From: Neoarius graeffei
Taxonomy: Eukaryota; Chordata; Actinopteri; Siluriformes; Ariidae
Assembly (NCBI RefSeq): GCF_027579695.1
Contig: NC_083590.1
Location: 14,767,656 to 14,831,655, forward strand
DNA: 64,000 nucleotides
Reading direction: 5' to 3'
Shown: in pieces, positions 44,409 through 58,190 of the stretch
Position numbering within the stretch: position 1 is the first letter of the stretch
How the letters are laid out: each line of letters starts with the position of its first letter
The notes under the pieces: model-generated
Database searches by the model: none
Told to the model about the DNA's origin: nothing
What the model saw: only the letters and a program-made list of their open reading frames with translations
Translations under genes and position numbers: made by a program

Positions 44409-45507
44409 CTCATCTCATTATCTTTAGCCGCTTTATCCTGTTCTACAGGGTCGCAGGCGAGCTGGAGCCTATCCCAGCTGACTACGGGCGAAAGGCGGGG
44501 TACACCCTGGACAAGTCGCCAGGTCATCACAGGGCTGACACATAGACACAGACAACCATTCACACTCACATTCACACCTATGCTCAATTTAGAGTCACCA
44601 GTTAACCTAACCTGCATGTCTTTGGACTGTGGGGGAAACCGGAGCACCCGGAGGAAACCCACGTGGACACGGGGAGAACATGCAAACTCTGCACAGAAAG
44701 GCCCTTGCCGGCCACAGGGCTTGAACCCAGGACCTTCTTGCTGTGAGGCGACAGCACTAACCACTACACCACCAGGCACGGTGGTGTAGTGGTTAGTGCT
44801 GTCGCCTCACAGCAAGAAGGTCCTGGGTTCAAGCCCTGTGGCCGGCGAGGGCCTTTCTGTGAGGAGTTTGCATGTTCTCCCCGTGTCCGCGTGGGTTTCC
44901 TCTGGGTGCTCCGGTTTCCCCCACAGTCCAAAGACATGCAGACACACACACACACACCTCTGGGCAGCACAGTGGTGTAATGGTTAGCACTGTCGCCTCA
45001 CAGCAAGAAGGTCCTGGGTTCAAGCCCTGTGGCCGGCGAGGGCCTTTCTGTGAGGAGTTTGCATGTTCTCCCCGTGTCCGCGTGGGTTTCCTCTGGGTGC
45101 TCCGGTTTCCCCCACAGTCCAAAGACATGCAGACACACACACACACACCTCTGGGCAGCACAGTGGTGTAATGGTTAGCACTGTCGCCTCACAGCAAGAA
45201 GGTTCTGGGTTTAAGCCCAGTGGCTAATGAGGGTCTTTCTGTGTGGAGTTTGCATGTTCTCCCCGTGTCTGCGTGGGTTTCCTCCAGGTGCTCCGTTTTT
45301 CCCCCACAGTCCAAAGACATGCAGGTTAGGATAATTGGTGGCCCTAAATTCACTGTGAGTGTGAATGGTTTTGTGTCTCTATGTGGCAGCCCTGCGATGA
45401 TCTGGCGTCTTGTCCAGGGTAAACCCCGCCTCTTGCCCATAGCCAGCTGGGATAGGCTCCAGCTTGCCTGCGACCCTGTACAGGATAAGCGGCTACAGAT
45501 AATGGAT
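44409..45507. repeat. SINE family A cluster: inverted copy, two truncated tandem heads and one full copy
   Basis: 44,409-44,772 is a minus-strand copy. Head-to-head with it, 44,773-44,941 is a plus-strand head cut off at acatgcag. 44,962-45,133 is a second, nearly identical head with the same truncation, and 45,154-45,507 is a full-length plus copy. Each join is bridged by an (AC)n plus ctctgggcagcac. The two truncated units form a tandem repeat of about 192 bp, and the first pair forms a palindrome with arms of about 170 bp. Confidence 0.85.
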
Positions 45508-46063
45508 GGATGGACCTCTCAGTGTATCTCCTTTCTCTTCCAAGAGCAGAAGAGTTCAGATCTGGAGTTTGTGGTCATCGGTTTCAGTCTCAGCACGATG
45601 TCATGTGTTTGGTTTTAAAAACAGTGCCTGACTCATCTGGCACCCGTAGCCGGGTTTTTCAGGACTGGGATGAGGGGTGATTTATCTTTATCGGTCTGTG
45701 CTGTCAGACACATTTTGCAGCTGGGACATTTATTTCTTGGAGGCACTTGCAAAAAAAGAAAAGAAAAGAAAGATGTTAAAGAGGTCCAGCGAGGCAACAC
45801 ACCTGGGAGGCAACATGTGTTTACTTGCCTGCTCTGTCAGCTGTGTGTGTGTGTGTGTATGCCTGCACACTGTTCCCTGAAATAGTCCATAGAGCTTTCT
45901 CAGCCTCAACATGCACAAAATATATCAGGGATCAGTGATCAGGGTTCTCCGAGATGATGTTGAGCAGAGTGAAGCATCTGTACTAATGACCAGAAGGTTG
46001 TGAGTTCAGCTACTACTGAGCAAGGCCGCTAAGCTTCAAGCACTCAGCTCAGCTCTGTGCTTG
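45508..46063. other. Intergenic sequence
   Basis: No recognised gene. Near 45,985-46,060 an eroded tRNA-like piece (gaccagaaggttgtgagttc; ctgagcaaggccgctaagct) resembles a SINE head. Confidence 0.45.
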
Positions 46064-47488
46064 CAACCCCATTTCCAGAAAAGTTGGGATGTTTTCCAAA
46101 ATGCATTGAAAAACAAAAATCTGTGATTTGTTAATTCGTGTGAACCTTTATTTAACCGAGGAAAGTAAAAAGAAAAGATTTTCAATCACCTTAATTGTAT
46201 TTTGTAAATATGAACAAAGTTAGAATTTGAGGCAAAATAAGACTGAAAAGTTTATAGGATATTTAAATAACACCATTTTGGAAGATTCCACAATAAGCAG
46301 GTTAATTGCGATCATGATTGGGTATAAAAGGAGCAGCACCAAAGGCTCAGTCTTTGCAAGCAAGAATGGGGTGTGGCTCACTCCTTTGTGCCAAAATTCA
46401 TGAGATAATTGTTCATCAATTCAATAAGAACATTTCTCAATGCAAGTCTTTCAAAATCTACAGGACATAATATTGTGAAAAGATTCAGGGAATTCAGAGA
46501 CATCTCAGTGCGTAAAGGGCGAGGTCGGAAACATGCGTGACCTTTGAGCTCTCAGGCAGCACTGCCAGAAAAACCGTCATGCTAATATGACAAATATAGC
46601 CACATGGGTTTGGGAGTACCTCGGAAAACTGTTGTCACTTAACATTATCCATCGCTGCATCCAGAAATGCAACCTGAAACTGTATTACACAAGGAGGAAG
46701 CCATTCATCAATTCTATGCAGAAACAATGTTGAGTTCTCTGGGCCTGAACTCATCTCAGATGGAACGAAAGTCAGTGGAAACATGTGCTGTGGTCAGTGG
46801 AGTCCACATTTCAGCTTGTTTTCAGGAACACTGGACGTCAAGTTCTCAGTGCCAAAGGTGAACATGACTATCCAGTTTGTTATCAGAGAAAGGTGTAAAA
46901 GCCAGTATCTGTGATGGTATGGGGGGGGGGCATCAGTGCCCACGGCATGGGGGAGTTATATCTGTGTGAAGGTACCATTGATATATTTGTCTTTTCCTGG
47001 GAAGTCCATGCTTATTTGAGCTTTACAATGCCAGGCCTCATTCTGCAAGGGCTACAACAGCGTGGCTTCATAGACACTGAGTGTGTGCACTTAACTGGCC
47101 TGCTGCCAGTCCAGATCTGTCTCCTATTGAGAATGTATGGTGCATCGTGAAGAGGAGAATCAGACAACGATGACCACGGACTGTTGAGCAGCTGAAATCT
47201 TGTCTCAAGCAAGAATGGACAAAAAAAATTCCAAATGCAAAACTGTGACAGTTCGTATCCTCAGATCCCATACAATTAAAAAGTGTGATTAAAGGAACAA
47301 TGTAATGTAATACAATTGTAATAATGCCTCCGTCTCAACTTTTGAGTGTGTTTCAGGAATCTTCTAACATTGTCTACATTTACAAAATACAATTAAGTTG
47401 GTCAGTTAAAGTATTGGAAATCTTTGATTTGGACTTTTATCAGTTAAATAAAGGTTCGCATGAATTAACAAATCTGGAAACGGGGTTG
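46064..47488 (+). mobile_element. Tc1/mariner-superfamily element with decayed transposase
   Basis: Ends caaccccatttccagaaaag and (reverse complement) caaccccgtttccagatttg define a 1.43-kb element. The inside holds eroded transposase DNA with many stops and frameshifts. The end type is common in fish genomes and I associate it with an IS630-like branch. The assignment rests on ends and size; no DDE triad can be read. Confidence 0.65.
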
Positions 47489-47693
47489 TAGATCTACAGA
47501 CACGGAGCACTAGATAGCAGGAGGAGGAGGCGTGCACACTACTGAAGCCATACAGTATAATCAGTAGAACTGTGTTTTGTTTTAACATGAAGGTATTTGT
47601 CTTGAAATTACACAACTTAATCAAGACCTTCAGATTGTTAATATAAGGCATTGAGTTCTAAAGGGCTAAAAAGAGCCGTATTGTGTGTGTGTT

Positions 47694-47740
<47 letters not shown>

Positions 47741-47965
47741 TGCCAGGTTCAGGATGTACAGGGGCCAAGGGCACTCTTGTGCTGAATATATCTTGAACAT
47801 GATGTTCACAGTACACACGATTTGCGTTGGTCAACATGACTCTTGGCATAAATTTCATCACAGCAGTGCAGCAGTAGTTTACTGATCTAAAACTCTGGAC
47901 CAGTATCAGATTGAGTATGTATGTATGTATGTATGTATGTATGTATGTATGTATGTATGTATGTA

Positions 47966-48010
<45 letters not shown>

Positions 48011-48203
48011 TTGGCAGACGCTTTAGAATCTCTCTGGCTCCTTTACAAACACATCTGCCAAAGAAATAAATACGAATACGAGAGGCTTATATAACATCTG
48101 AGAAATTCCTGTTTTTCTACATGCTGATCCATCTGCGTTAATAGATTTCAACATAAGAGTGCACAATACAGGCAATTCGAGGCATTTCCTTCCAAACGCG
48201 CGT

Positions 48204-48260
<57 letters not shown>

Positions 48261-48668
48261 ATACAAACAATCTTGTTTTCATGTCCATATTCAATGCTTC
48301 CATTGTTTCACACAGATAACTAACTACATGACTGAACACCGTAAAGGATGCAGTTTTATCGCAAATGATCTGTAGAATTTGGTGTCTCTATCCTTCTTTG
48401 TGCGTGTGTGTGTGTGTGTGTGTAGGTGTGTGGTAATCTAGCTGTATTTGTCTTGGCACATTCTGATTTTTTCAAAATCGACTGAGTGTTACCTGTAAGG
48501 GGATGGGAGATATACATGCCTCCAGGTGATGGACACTTACCATAAGTGTGTGTGCGCACGTACACACATCATACGTGTTGAAGGCTGCTGAAGACCAGAC
48601 TATGTGGGTGTTCATCATTCTTGCAACAGAATAGTAAAAGACACACAGCTGGATCAAAGCGTTAAACG
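47489..48668. other. Microsatellite-rich intergenic stretch
   Basis: (GT)n/(GA)n at 47,683-47,738, (TATG)n at about 47,916-47,965 passing directly into (TGTC)n to about 48,008, (CA)n at about 48,204-48,259, and (TG)n at about 48,403-48,421. No gene recognised. Confidence 0.8.
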
Positions 48669-48680
48669 GCTATGAAATCT

Positions 48681-49050
48681 CATCTCATCATCTGTAGCCG
48701 CTTTATCCTGTTCTACAGGGTCGCAGGCAAGCTGGAACCTATCCCAGCTGACTACGGGCGAAAGGCGGGGTACACCCTGGACAAGTCGCCAGGTCATCAC
48801 AGGGCTGACACATAGACACAGACAACCATTCACACTCACATTCACACCTACGCTCAATTTAGAGTCACCAGTTAACCTAACCTGCATGTCTTTGGACTGT
48901 GGGGGAAACCGGAGCACCCGGAGGAAACCCACGCGGACACGGGGAGAACATGCAAACTCCGCACAGAAAGGCCCTCGCTGGCCACGGGGCTCGAACCCGG
49001 ACCTTCTTGCTGTGAGGCGACAGCGCTAACCACTACACCACCGTGCCGCC
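48681..49050 (-). mobile_element. SINE family A with about 12-bp target duplication
   Basis: Full copy flanked by gctatgaaatct at 48,669-48,680 and 49,051-49,062. A young insertion. Confidence 0.92.
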
Positions 49051-49161
49051 GCTATGAAATCTGATGTGGCTTTTTTTTTCACTAAAGATGCAGCAGATAG
49101 TGATAGTGATAGTGATATCAGGTCGTCCTTTTGTTTGGTTTTTTTTTAGTCAGTGTTTATA

Positions 49162-50780
<1,619 letters not shown>

Positions 50781-51759
50781 TACATCGTGAACAGGATGCA
50801 GAGTCATGTGTAAACTTGTATTTAGAAGCATCTCGATCACACAGTGTGAATGAAACTCAAGATAAAGAAAAAAGAACGAGGGAACTTGAAGAACCTGTGT
50901 TCTTCCTGTGATCAAAAAATTGCAATGATGCAACTTCCTGTTGAACATGTGACTTGTGGAATATTCCAGATATTTCACACGGTGGGGAGTTTTTTTTTTG
51001 AAGGTAAAGTAAAAGTTAGTTTCATTTTTTGTGAAGAACACTGATTTGGACAGAAATGGATTTGTCGACTCAGATGTTCATACTCGGACAGACTTTCATG
51101 CGGTGTCTTTTCAAACAGCCCTTGCAGGTTGTAGCAGCTGCTGTCTGCTCACAGAGTGTGTGTGAATCCTCCATCCTGCTCTCAGACAGGTCCCAACAGC
51201 ACCTCCGTCACTGCTGCACATGTTGTTTAGCATGTTCACACAGACTGTCTATTGTACATGTCCTCTGCACACACACACAACCCTGCTATTGTATATCTGT
51301 GTCTCACACTCTCACACGCCGTCCCTCTCGTCCCTCAGAGAGACGAGGCCTCTGCCTAGCCGCATGCTCAGTGACTCACACTTGACTCCGGTGTCAGGGA
51401 TCTTCTGGATGACCCTCGCTGTCTTCCAGACTTTTACTGCAGTCAGCAGGAATGAAAAGTGGAGCGATAGAGACGGGGGTGAATGTGGGATTGTCAACAC
51501 TTTTTTCTCTCCCTGTCAGCAGAAAGACACGAAGAGCTGGAGGCCAGGAAAACGAACCACAGACAAACAGACAGAGAGAGAATTATCTCAAATCAGATTA
51601 GGGATTATTTATGCGCCTGGCTCACTTTTTGTAAACAGATGAAGTCATTTAAAAGATCAGAGATGACATCCAGCTCGTTTGGACACCGTCAGCAACAAGG
51701 CAGAATACAATTCTTAATAAAAAAGAATTAAAAATTCATGTTAGTCATGTCCCATCTTA
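50781..51759. other. Intergenic sequence
   Basis: No recognised gene or repeat. Two overlapping open frames of 109 and 140 codons (51,056-51,642) show no family motif; the second ends in unremarkable sequence. It could be unique non-coding DNA. Confidence 0.4.
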
Positions 51760-51761
51760 TA

Positions 51762-53350
51762 CAGTGCCTTGCAAAAGTATTCATACCCCTTGAGCTTTTT
51801 CACATTTTTCCATCTTACAACCACAAAGTTTTTTATTGAGATTTTATGTGATAGACCAACACAGAGTAGCACATAATTGTGAAGTGAAACGAAAATGATA
51901 AATGGTCTTCACAATTTTAAACAAATAAAAATCTGAACAATGTGGTGTGCATTAGTATTCAGCCCCCTGTCCTCTGATACCTCTAAATACAATCCAGTGC
52001 AATCAATTGCCTTCAGAAGTCATCTAATTAGTTAATAGAGTCCTACTGTGTGTAATTTACTCTCAGCATAAATACACTTGTTCTGTGAAGGCCTCAGTGG
52101 TTTGTTAGAGAACACTGAAGAACAAACAGCATCATGAAGACCAAAGAACTCACCAGACAGGTCAGGGATAAAGTTCTGGAGAAGTTTAAAGCAGGGTTAG
52201 GTTATTAAAAAAATATCCCAAGCTCTGAACATCTCAAGAAGCACTGTTCAATCCATCATTCAAAAATGGAAAAAGTATGGCACAACCGCAAACCTACCAA
52301 GACATGGCCGTCCATCTAAACTGACAGAGCGAGCAAGGAGAGCACTGGTCAGAGAAGCAGCCAAGAGGCCCATGATCACTCTGGAGGAGCTGCAGAAATC
52401 CACAGCTCAGGTGGGAGAATCTGTGCACAGGACAACTATAAGTCGTACACTCCACAAATCTGGCCTTTTTGGAAGAGTGGCAAGAAGAAAGCCATTGTTG
52501 AAAGACAGGCATAAGAAGCCATGTAGGGGACACAGCAAACATGTGGAAGAAGGTGCTTTGGTCAGATAAGACCAAAGTTGAACTTTTTGGCCTAAATGCA
52601 AAGCGCTATGTGTGGTGGAAAACTAACACTGCTCATCACCCTGCACACACCATCCCCACTGTGAAACATGGTGGTGGCAGCATCATGCTATGGGGATGCT
52701 TTTCCTCAGCAGGGACAGGGAAGCTGGTCAGAGTTGATGGGAAGATGGATGGAGCGAAATACAGGGCAATCCTGGAAGAAAACCTGTTGGAGGCTGCAAA
52801 AGACTTGAGACTGGGAAGGAGATTCACCTTCCAGCAAGACAATGACCCTAAACATACAGCCAGAGCTACAATGGAATGGTTTAGATCAAAGAATATTCAT
52901 GTGTTAGAATGGCCCAGTCAAAGTCCAGACCTAAATCCCATTGAGCATCTGTGGCAAGACTTGAAAATTGCTGTTCACAGATGCTCTCCATCCAATCTGG
53001 CTGAGCTTGAGCTATTTTGCAAAGAAGAATGGGCAAAAATTTCAGTGTCTAGATGTGCAAAGCTGGTAGAGACATACCACAAAAGACTTGCAGCTGTAAT
53101 TGCAGCAAAAGGTGGCTCTACAAAGTATTGACACAGGGGGGCTGAATACTAATGCCCACCACATTGTTCAGATTTTTATTTGTTTAAAATTTTGAAGACC
53201 ATTTATCATTTTCGTTTCACTTCACAATTATGTGCTACTCTGTGTTGATCTATCACATAAAATCTCAATAAAAAAACTTTTAAGTTTGTGGTTGTAAGGT
53301 GGAAAAATGTGAAAAAGTTCAAGGGGGATGAATACTTTTGCAAGGCACTG
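51762..53350 (+). mobile_element. Tc1-like transposon, complete ends
   Basis: 1,589 bp with inverted ends cagtgccttgcaaaagtatt and TA flanks. It carries a transposase pseudogene (52,133-53,131). It is the best preserved DNA transposon in the window, so it probably was active more recently than its neighbours. Confidence 0.93.
52133..53131 (+). pseudogene. Tc1-like transposase, catalytic half open, N-terminal half frameshifted
   Basis: The frame starts MKTKELTRQVRDKVLEKFKA. An extra base near 52,204 shifts it, so the paired-type HTH is split. The middle (52,372-52,569, MITLEELQKSTAQVGESVHR onwards) is open, and a second shift with a small deletion occurs near 52,520. From 52,541 a 196-codon frame runs to the natural end (KGGSTKY). 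In that part the DDE motifs are visible: [10 protein letters not shown] (first Asp, with Lys where Glu is usual), [10 protein letters not shown] (second Asp) and [11 protein letters not shown] (Glu). The protein would cut and paste the element at TA sites. It cannot be made as one chain now. Confidence 0.9.
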
Positions 53351-53363
53351 TACATCTCATATA

Positions 53364-54526
53364 CAGTGGTGCTTGAAAGTTTGTGAACCCTTTAGAATTT
53401 TCTATATATCTGCATAAATATGATCGAAAACATCATCAGGTTTTCACACAAGTCCTAAAAGTAGATAAAGAGAACCCAGTTAAACAAATGAGACAAAAAT
53501 ATTATACTCTGTCATTCATTTATTGAGGAAAATGATCCAATGTTACATATCTTTTTTTTTTTTACATACACATTACATATTGTAATGTGCAATTTTTCCG
53601 AGCCTCTCAATAAGGCAATTTTTCTATACTTTTTCACAGTAGATAATGCAAATAGCCCTCTGTATTTAATCCTTCGTTTGTCTAATTTTTATTTCAGTTT
53701 TATTTGTTATCTGTTTGACATTTTCTTGCTACTGTAACACGTGAATTTCCCCGATGTGGGATGAATAAAGTGAATCTAATCTAATCTAATCTAATCTAAT
53801 CTAATCTAATCTAATCTAATCTAATCTAATCTAATCTAATCTCTGTGAGTGGCAAAAGTATGTGAACCTCTAGGATTAGCAGTTCATTTGAAGGTGAAAT
53901 TAGAGTCAGGTGTTTTCAAACCTGATGACAATCAGGTGTGAGTGGGCACCCTGTTTTATTTAAAGAACAGGGATCTATCAAAGTCTGATCTTCACAACAC
54001 GTGTTTGTGGAAGTGTATCATGGCACGAACAAAGGAGATTTCTGAGGACCTCAGAAAAAGCGTTGTTGATGCTCATCAGGCTGGAAAAGGTTACAAAACC
54101 ATCTCTAAAGAGTTTGGACTCCACTAATCCACAGCCAGACAGATTGTGTACAAATGGAGGAAATTCAATATCATTGTTACCCTCCCCAGTAGTGGTCGAC
54201 CAACAAAGATCACTCCAAGAGCAAGGCGTGTAATAGTCGGCGAGGTCACAAAGGACCACAGGTTAACTTCTAAGCAACTGAAGGCCTCTCTCACATTGGC
54301 TAATGTTCATGAGTCCACCATCAGGAGGACACTGAACAACAATGGTGTGCATGGCAGGGTTGCAAGGAGAAAGTCACTGTTCTCCAAAAAGAACACTGCT
54401 GCTCGTCTGTAGTTTGCTAAAGATCACGTGGACAAGCCAGAAGGCTATTGGAAAAATGTTTTGTGCATGGATGAGACCAAAATAGAACTTTTTGGTTTAA
54501 ATGAGAAGCGTTATGTTTGGAGAAAG

Positions 54527-54527
<1 letters not shown>
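53364..54527 (+). mobile_element. Tc1-like transposon, 3'-truncated, with nested LINE tail
   Basis: The left end cagtggtgcttgaaagtttg (TA before it) is the family seen inverted at 1-621. The transposase starts at 54,020 (MARTKEISEDLRK), has a stop after KEFGLH (54,125), and continues as broken frames to KRYVWRKE, where it runs into (TA)n. The DDE end and right terminal repeat are missing. A LINE-type insertion lies inside the left terminal region (53,553-53,843). Confidence 0.88.
53553..53843 (+). mobile_element. 5'-truncated LINE 3' end with (TAATC)n tail
   Basis: Interrupts the Tc1 sequence between ttacatatct and ctgtgagtggc, which are contiguous in the copy at the window start. It contains tttccccgatgtgggatgaa then taaagtgaatctaatc and about 13 TAATC units. 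This is the typical 3' end and short-repeat tail of L2/Rex-type fish LINEs. It lacks any open frame. Confidence 0.75.

Positions 54528-54609
<82 letters not shown>
54528..54609. repeat. (TA)n microsatellite
   Basis: About 41 TA units between the truncated Tc1 and family M copy B. It may mark the deletion or recombination point that removed the Tc1 right half. Confidence 0.95.
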
Positions 54610-54610
<1 letters not shown>

Positions 54611-55105
54611 TATCCAAATTAACTGGATATGAGCAATCATGCTCTCTGATTGGCTACTCTACTATTAGGATATCAGCTCATATACCATGAGTAGAGAAAA
54701 ACAAAATGGTGGAGCGTGTTGCTGAACCAAGCGAGGACGAAATAAAAACTCTACTCGAAAACAAAACCCCAGAAAATAAAAAAAACAACAACAAAATACA
54801 GAATGAAAGTATTTGATGGTAAGAACGTATCTTTTTTTATTTTTCAAGAATTATTATTATCATCACATTTTTCACAAATTACTCCTGCCATTTCACCAGT
54901 TTGTTTACATTCTAAGTGGAAATGATTTTGTCAGATGTTTTGTACAAAGTTTTTTATTTATCAAATTTGTAAAAATAAAAATGCTCTGTTTCTCCAAATC
55001 CAGTGAATGTGGATAGAATAAAACAGTTCTTCCAATCGGTGCTACGCACCTCGTCGGCTATCAGCTCATGTATGACTTGATTTTGTGGAATAACTGTTAA
55101 ATATT
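54610..55105 (+). mobile_element. Family M repeat, copy B
   Basis: ctatccaaattaactggata to attttgtggaataactgtta. Same order of blocks as copy A. Confidence 0.75.
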
Positions 55106-55189
55106 CCCTTCTAACATCAGACTTTGGGACTCCATTCCCATGAGGATTGTTTATAATAATCATCATTGAGATGATCCATTTTTACTTAA

Positions 55190-55870
55190 GGCTTCACTGT
55201 TACTCATATTTTAATCCAGCTCATGATTTTTTCTTCCTCGGTTAACAATGACTGCTGGAGTGTTGACTGTGGTATGGGTGTTGGTTTGAGCCAGATGGAT
55301 TGGTTTGAGTTTTCCAGAAACTGCTGATCTCCTGGGGTTTTTCACACACAACAGGCTCTAGAGTTTACATCACCTGGTAGGTCCAATCTAAAAATGTGTA
55401 CATTAAGTAGACTTTTATCCACTGTCGCCTTGGAGTCCTGTTCTTGGTTGACAGAAGTGGACACAACATGTCATCCTGCTGTTGTAGTTCATCTGCCTCA
55501 AGGATCAACATACATTAAGTTCTGAGATGCTTTTCTGCTCACCACAGTTGTAAAGAATGATTAGTGAGCGAGTTACTGTAGCAAACCAGTCTGACTATTC
55601 ACCTCAGATCTCTCTCATCAACAAGTCTGTAGAACTGTCGCTCACTCACTCAATGGTTTTTTTTTTGCACCATTCTGTCTGCATAAACTCTAGAGACTGT
55701 TGTGTGTGAAAACCCCAGGAGTTCAGCAATTTCTGAAATACTCAAACCAGTCCATCTGGCTCAAACCAACACCCATGCCAAAGTGAAAGTCACAGAGATC
55801 ACACTTTCTTTATTCTGATGATTGATATGAACATTTATGAAGCTCTTGACATGTGTTTGCAGGATTATAT
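55190..55870. pseudogene. IS630/Tc1-type remnant, two pieces in opposite orientation
   Basis: 55,245-55,400 (plus) and 55,435-55,870 (minus) both match the family at 25,829-26,350. Shared blocks are agaaactgctgatctcctgg on plus, and caccattctgtctgcataaa and tctgagatgcttttctgctc on minus. Only the transposase N-terminal region is represented and it is full of stops. The inverted arrangement suggests two insertions or an inversion. Confidence 0.55.
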
Positions 55871-55929
55871 ACACTGCACTCCTGACTGGGTAATTACAAT
55901 CACATAAATGAGCAATTCCCGGACCAAAA

Positions 55930-56530
55930 TCAAGTCAAGTTTATTTGTATAGCGCTTTTAACAATAGACATTGTCACAAAGCAGCTTTACAGAATTTGAA
56001 TGACTTTAAACATGAGCTAATTTTATCCCTAATCTATCCCCAGTGAACAAACCTGTGGCAGCAGTGGCAAGGAAAATCTCCCTCAGACGGCATGAGGAAG
56101 AAACTTCGAGAGGAACCAGACTCAAAAGGGAACCCATCCTCATCTGGGTGATAACAGACAATGTGATTATAACATTTTTAACAGTTTTAACATGAAGTGT
56201 GTTTTGTTGAAGTTATAAACTGGTCATTGATGGAAACTTGAGTGCAAAACTGTTCATGACAACCACACTCCTAAAGTTAGCAAGTCAACTGTAGTCCTCA
56301 GCCACAAAAGCATTACTGTAAGTGTCCAGAGTCGTCTTCCAAGGGTGACTTTCGAATGTCCATATGGGGCCATCCTCCACAGGAGCGATGTGATGAGACT
56401 CCAGTCAGATGTAGGGCATCAGGATGGATCAGGCAGGTCGAGGAGCAGGAGAGCTCAGCATCTTGATCTCAGGATTGACACGTAACTCAGAGGGACAGAC
56501 AGAGTGGGGGGAGAGGGGAGAAAAGAGAGA
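55930..56530 (+). mobile_element. Fish interspersed repeat (TTTATTTGTATAGCGC family)
   Basis: Starts aagtcaagtttatttgtata, then gcgcttttaacaatagacat and tcacaaagcagctttacaga, then ggaaaatctccctcagacgg and gaggaaccagactcaaaagg. I recognise this as a repeat common in otophysan fish genomes; whether it is a SINE or a LINE 3' end I cannot decide. No coding capacity. Confidence 0.6.
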
Positions 56531-56586
56531 GGGAGAAAAACGCAGGTTGTTAGGTCTGCCCAATCTCAAAGTGCTGTGTGTGTGCG

Positions 56587-56661
<75 letters not shown>
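56587..56661. repeat. (TA)n microsatellite
   Basis: About 35 TA units after a short tacata lead-in. Frames through it give only Tyr-Ile repeats. Confidence 0.95.
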
Positions 56662-56665
<4 letters not shown>

Positions 56666-56699
56666 CCCCACTCGCCCCTCCTCTGGGTGGTATTTTTTC

Positions 56700-56940
56700 C
56701 CCTCAAGTTTGGGTCCTCTACCAGAGGCCTGGGAGTTTGAGGGTCCTGCGCAGTATCTTAGCTGTTCCTAGGACTGCGCTTTTCTGGACAGACATCTCAG
56801 AAGTTGTTCCTGGGCTCTGTTGGAGCCACTCTCCCAGTTTGGGGGTCACTGCACCAGGGACTCCTATTACCATGGGGATCACTGTTGTCTTCATCTTCCA
56901 CATCTTTTCTTTGGTAGATAGTTCAGTTGATAACATCACT
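56700..56940 (-). pseudogene. LINE reverse-transcriptase C-terminal fragment
   Basis: The minus strand reads VTPKLGEWLQQSPGTTSEMS then VQKSAVLGTAKILRRTLKLP. This block closes the ORF2-like protein of a non-LTR retrotransposon frequent in fish (from memory). It is preceded by MWKMKTTVIPMVIGVPGA and lacks the RT catalytic part. Confidence 0.55.
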
Positions 56941-57049
56941 CACTTAGTGCACTCTGGTGCAGGGGGGTCATGGGTTTGTGCCCTGGTTGAGGCAACTCCA
57001 GTGAGGGCTCGTAGGCAAGGCCCTTAATGATATCTGCCTACCTGATAAA
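56941..57049 (+). mobile_element. tRNA-like SINE fragment
   Basis: Blocks cacttagtgcactctggtgc, gggtttgtgccctggttgag and gtaggcaaggcccttaatga suggest a short eroded SINE copy next to the LINE fragment. Confidence 0.4.
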
Positions 57050-57559
57050 AATGAGAGACAGAAAAACAAGAGTATTACTGGTTCTAACAAGGTCTGTGTC
57101 AGGTGTTGAGGAACCTGATGAGAAATGGGACACTGGAACGAGAGCTTATTTATATATTACAGAGACACAAATGTTTTCCTGGGAAATCTGGCATTCGTAT
57201 TTTTCATACGAGCTCCATCTGGGACATGAAGAACCAAAACTGGGACATATATCTCAATATGTCACTCGTGAGGAAATCGATGAATGGTTTTGATAAATTT
57301 GGGGACTTTTTGTTCGTGAATTTGTTGATATAATAAAAAGAAAATCACGTGTTGGATTGAAGATATGAAGTTTATCTTCTTGTGTTGAAAAACTCAAATT
57401 TTTCATACGAAATGTATCGCAGATCTGAGTGACATATTTAAATAATATTGCCTGGCATTGAGTGGTATATCAGATATATTCCATTCAGCTAGCATGATAC
57501 TGAACAAGTCAAAGACAAATAGCTGAATGGAATATATCTGATAGACCATGAAAAAAAGC

Positions 57560-57604
<45 letters not shown>

Positions 57605-58190
57605 GCAAACACATTCCTTTGGGGTGTTCAATGTGTCTTTCTTTTTCAAAATTCTCTCAAAATCTTCCATATTTAATGAAGTGATCCTGGCGGTCATATT
57701 TGTTTACAAATTGTCCCAGTCGCTCACTAGCACGGAAGTTTTACGTCTCTGATGTGTGATGTCATGTTGTCTTGACCACCATGCAATATCATAAACCATA
57801 TTCAACCCTCATTCTCCATTGGGTAGAGTGACGTAATACATGTAGGATAAGCGATATGCTAAAAATATTTCATGCTATCCAACCAAATGAATGAAACCCG
57901 CTAGAAGGGAATAGAACACATTTTTCTTCCATGGAAAAAGTGTCCTGTATCTATAATAATTCCCGATATTTCACTCTGATGATGTCACTCCCAATGTTTT
58001 CCCATGAACCGGTTCAAAATTAAAATTATTTTCATTAACTTGTGTATATTTTTGTGGATGTGTCCATATCATATAAAAAACATTATGCAGTGGAGCGAAG
58101 ATATGAAGTTTATCTTCCCGTGTTGAAAAGTATATACATTCACCACTCGAAGATAAACTTCATATCTTTGCACTACCGTGTAATACTCTC
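57050..58190 (-). mobile_element. Family P repeat, copy 3, with hairpins
   Basis: Minus-strand reading from about 57,697 starts MTARITSLNMEDFERILKKK, then DTLNTPKECV, then runs into (ATT)n (57,562-57,604). Copy 1 ends its coding piece at the same residue. The motif aagatatgaagtttatcttc occurs at 57,360-57,379 and 58,098-58,117 and, inverted, at 58,149-58,168. A second hairpin (agatatattccattcagcta) lies at about 57,468-57,545. Left of the hairpin, 57,050-57,350 appears to belong to the same unit. Confidence 0.5.

Noticed and set aside
51056-51642. Overlapping 109- and 140-codon frames as a possible small gene
   Set aside because: No motif, no splice partners, composition dominated by CA-rich repeats; not supported.
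54417-54622. Frames of alternating Tyr and Ile
   Set aside because: Translations of (TA)n microsatellites; likewise at 56,424-56,771.
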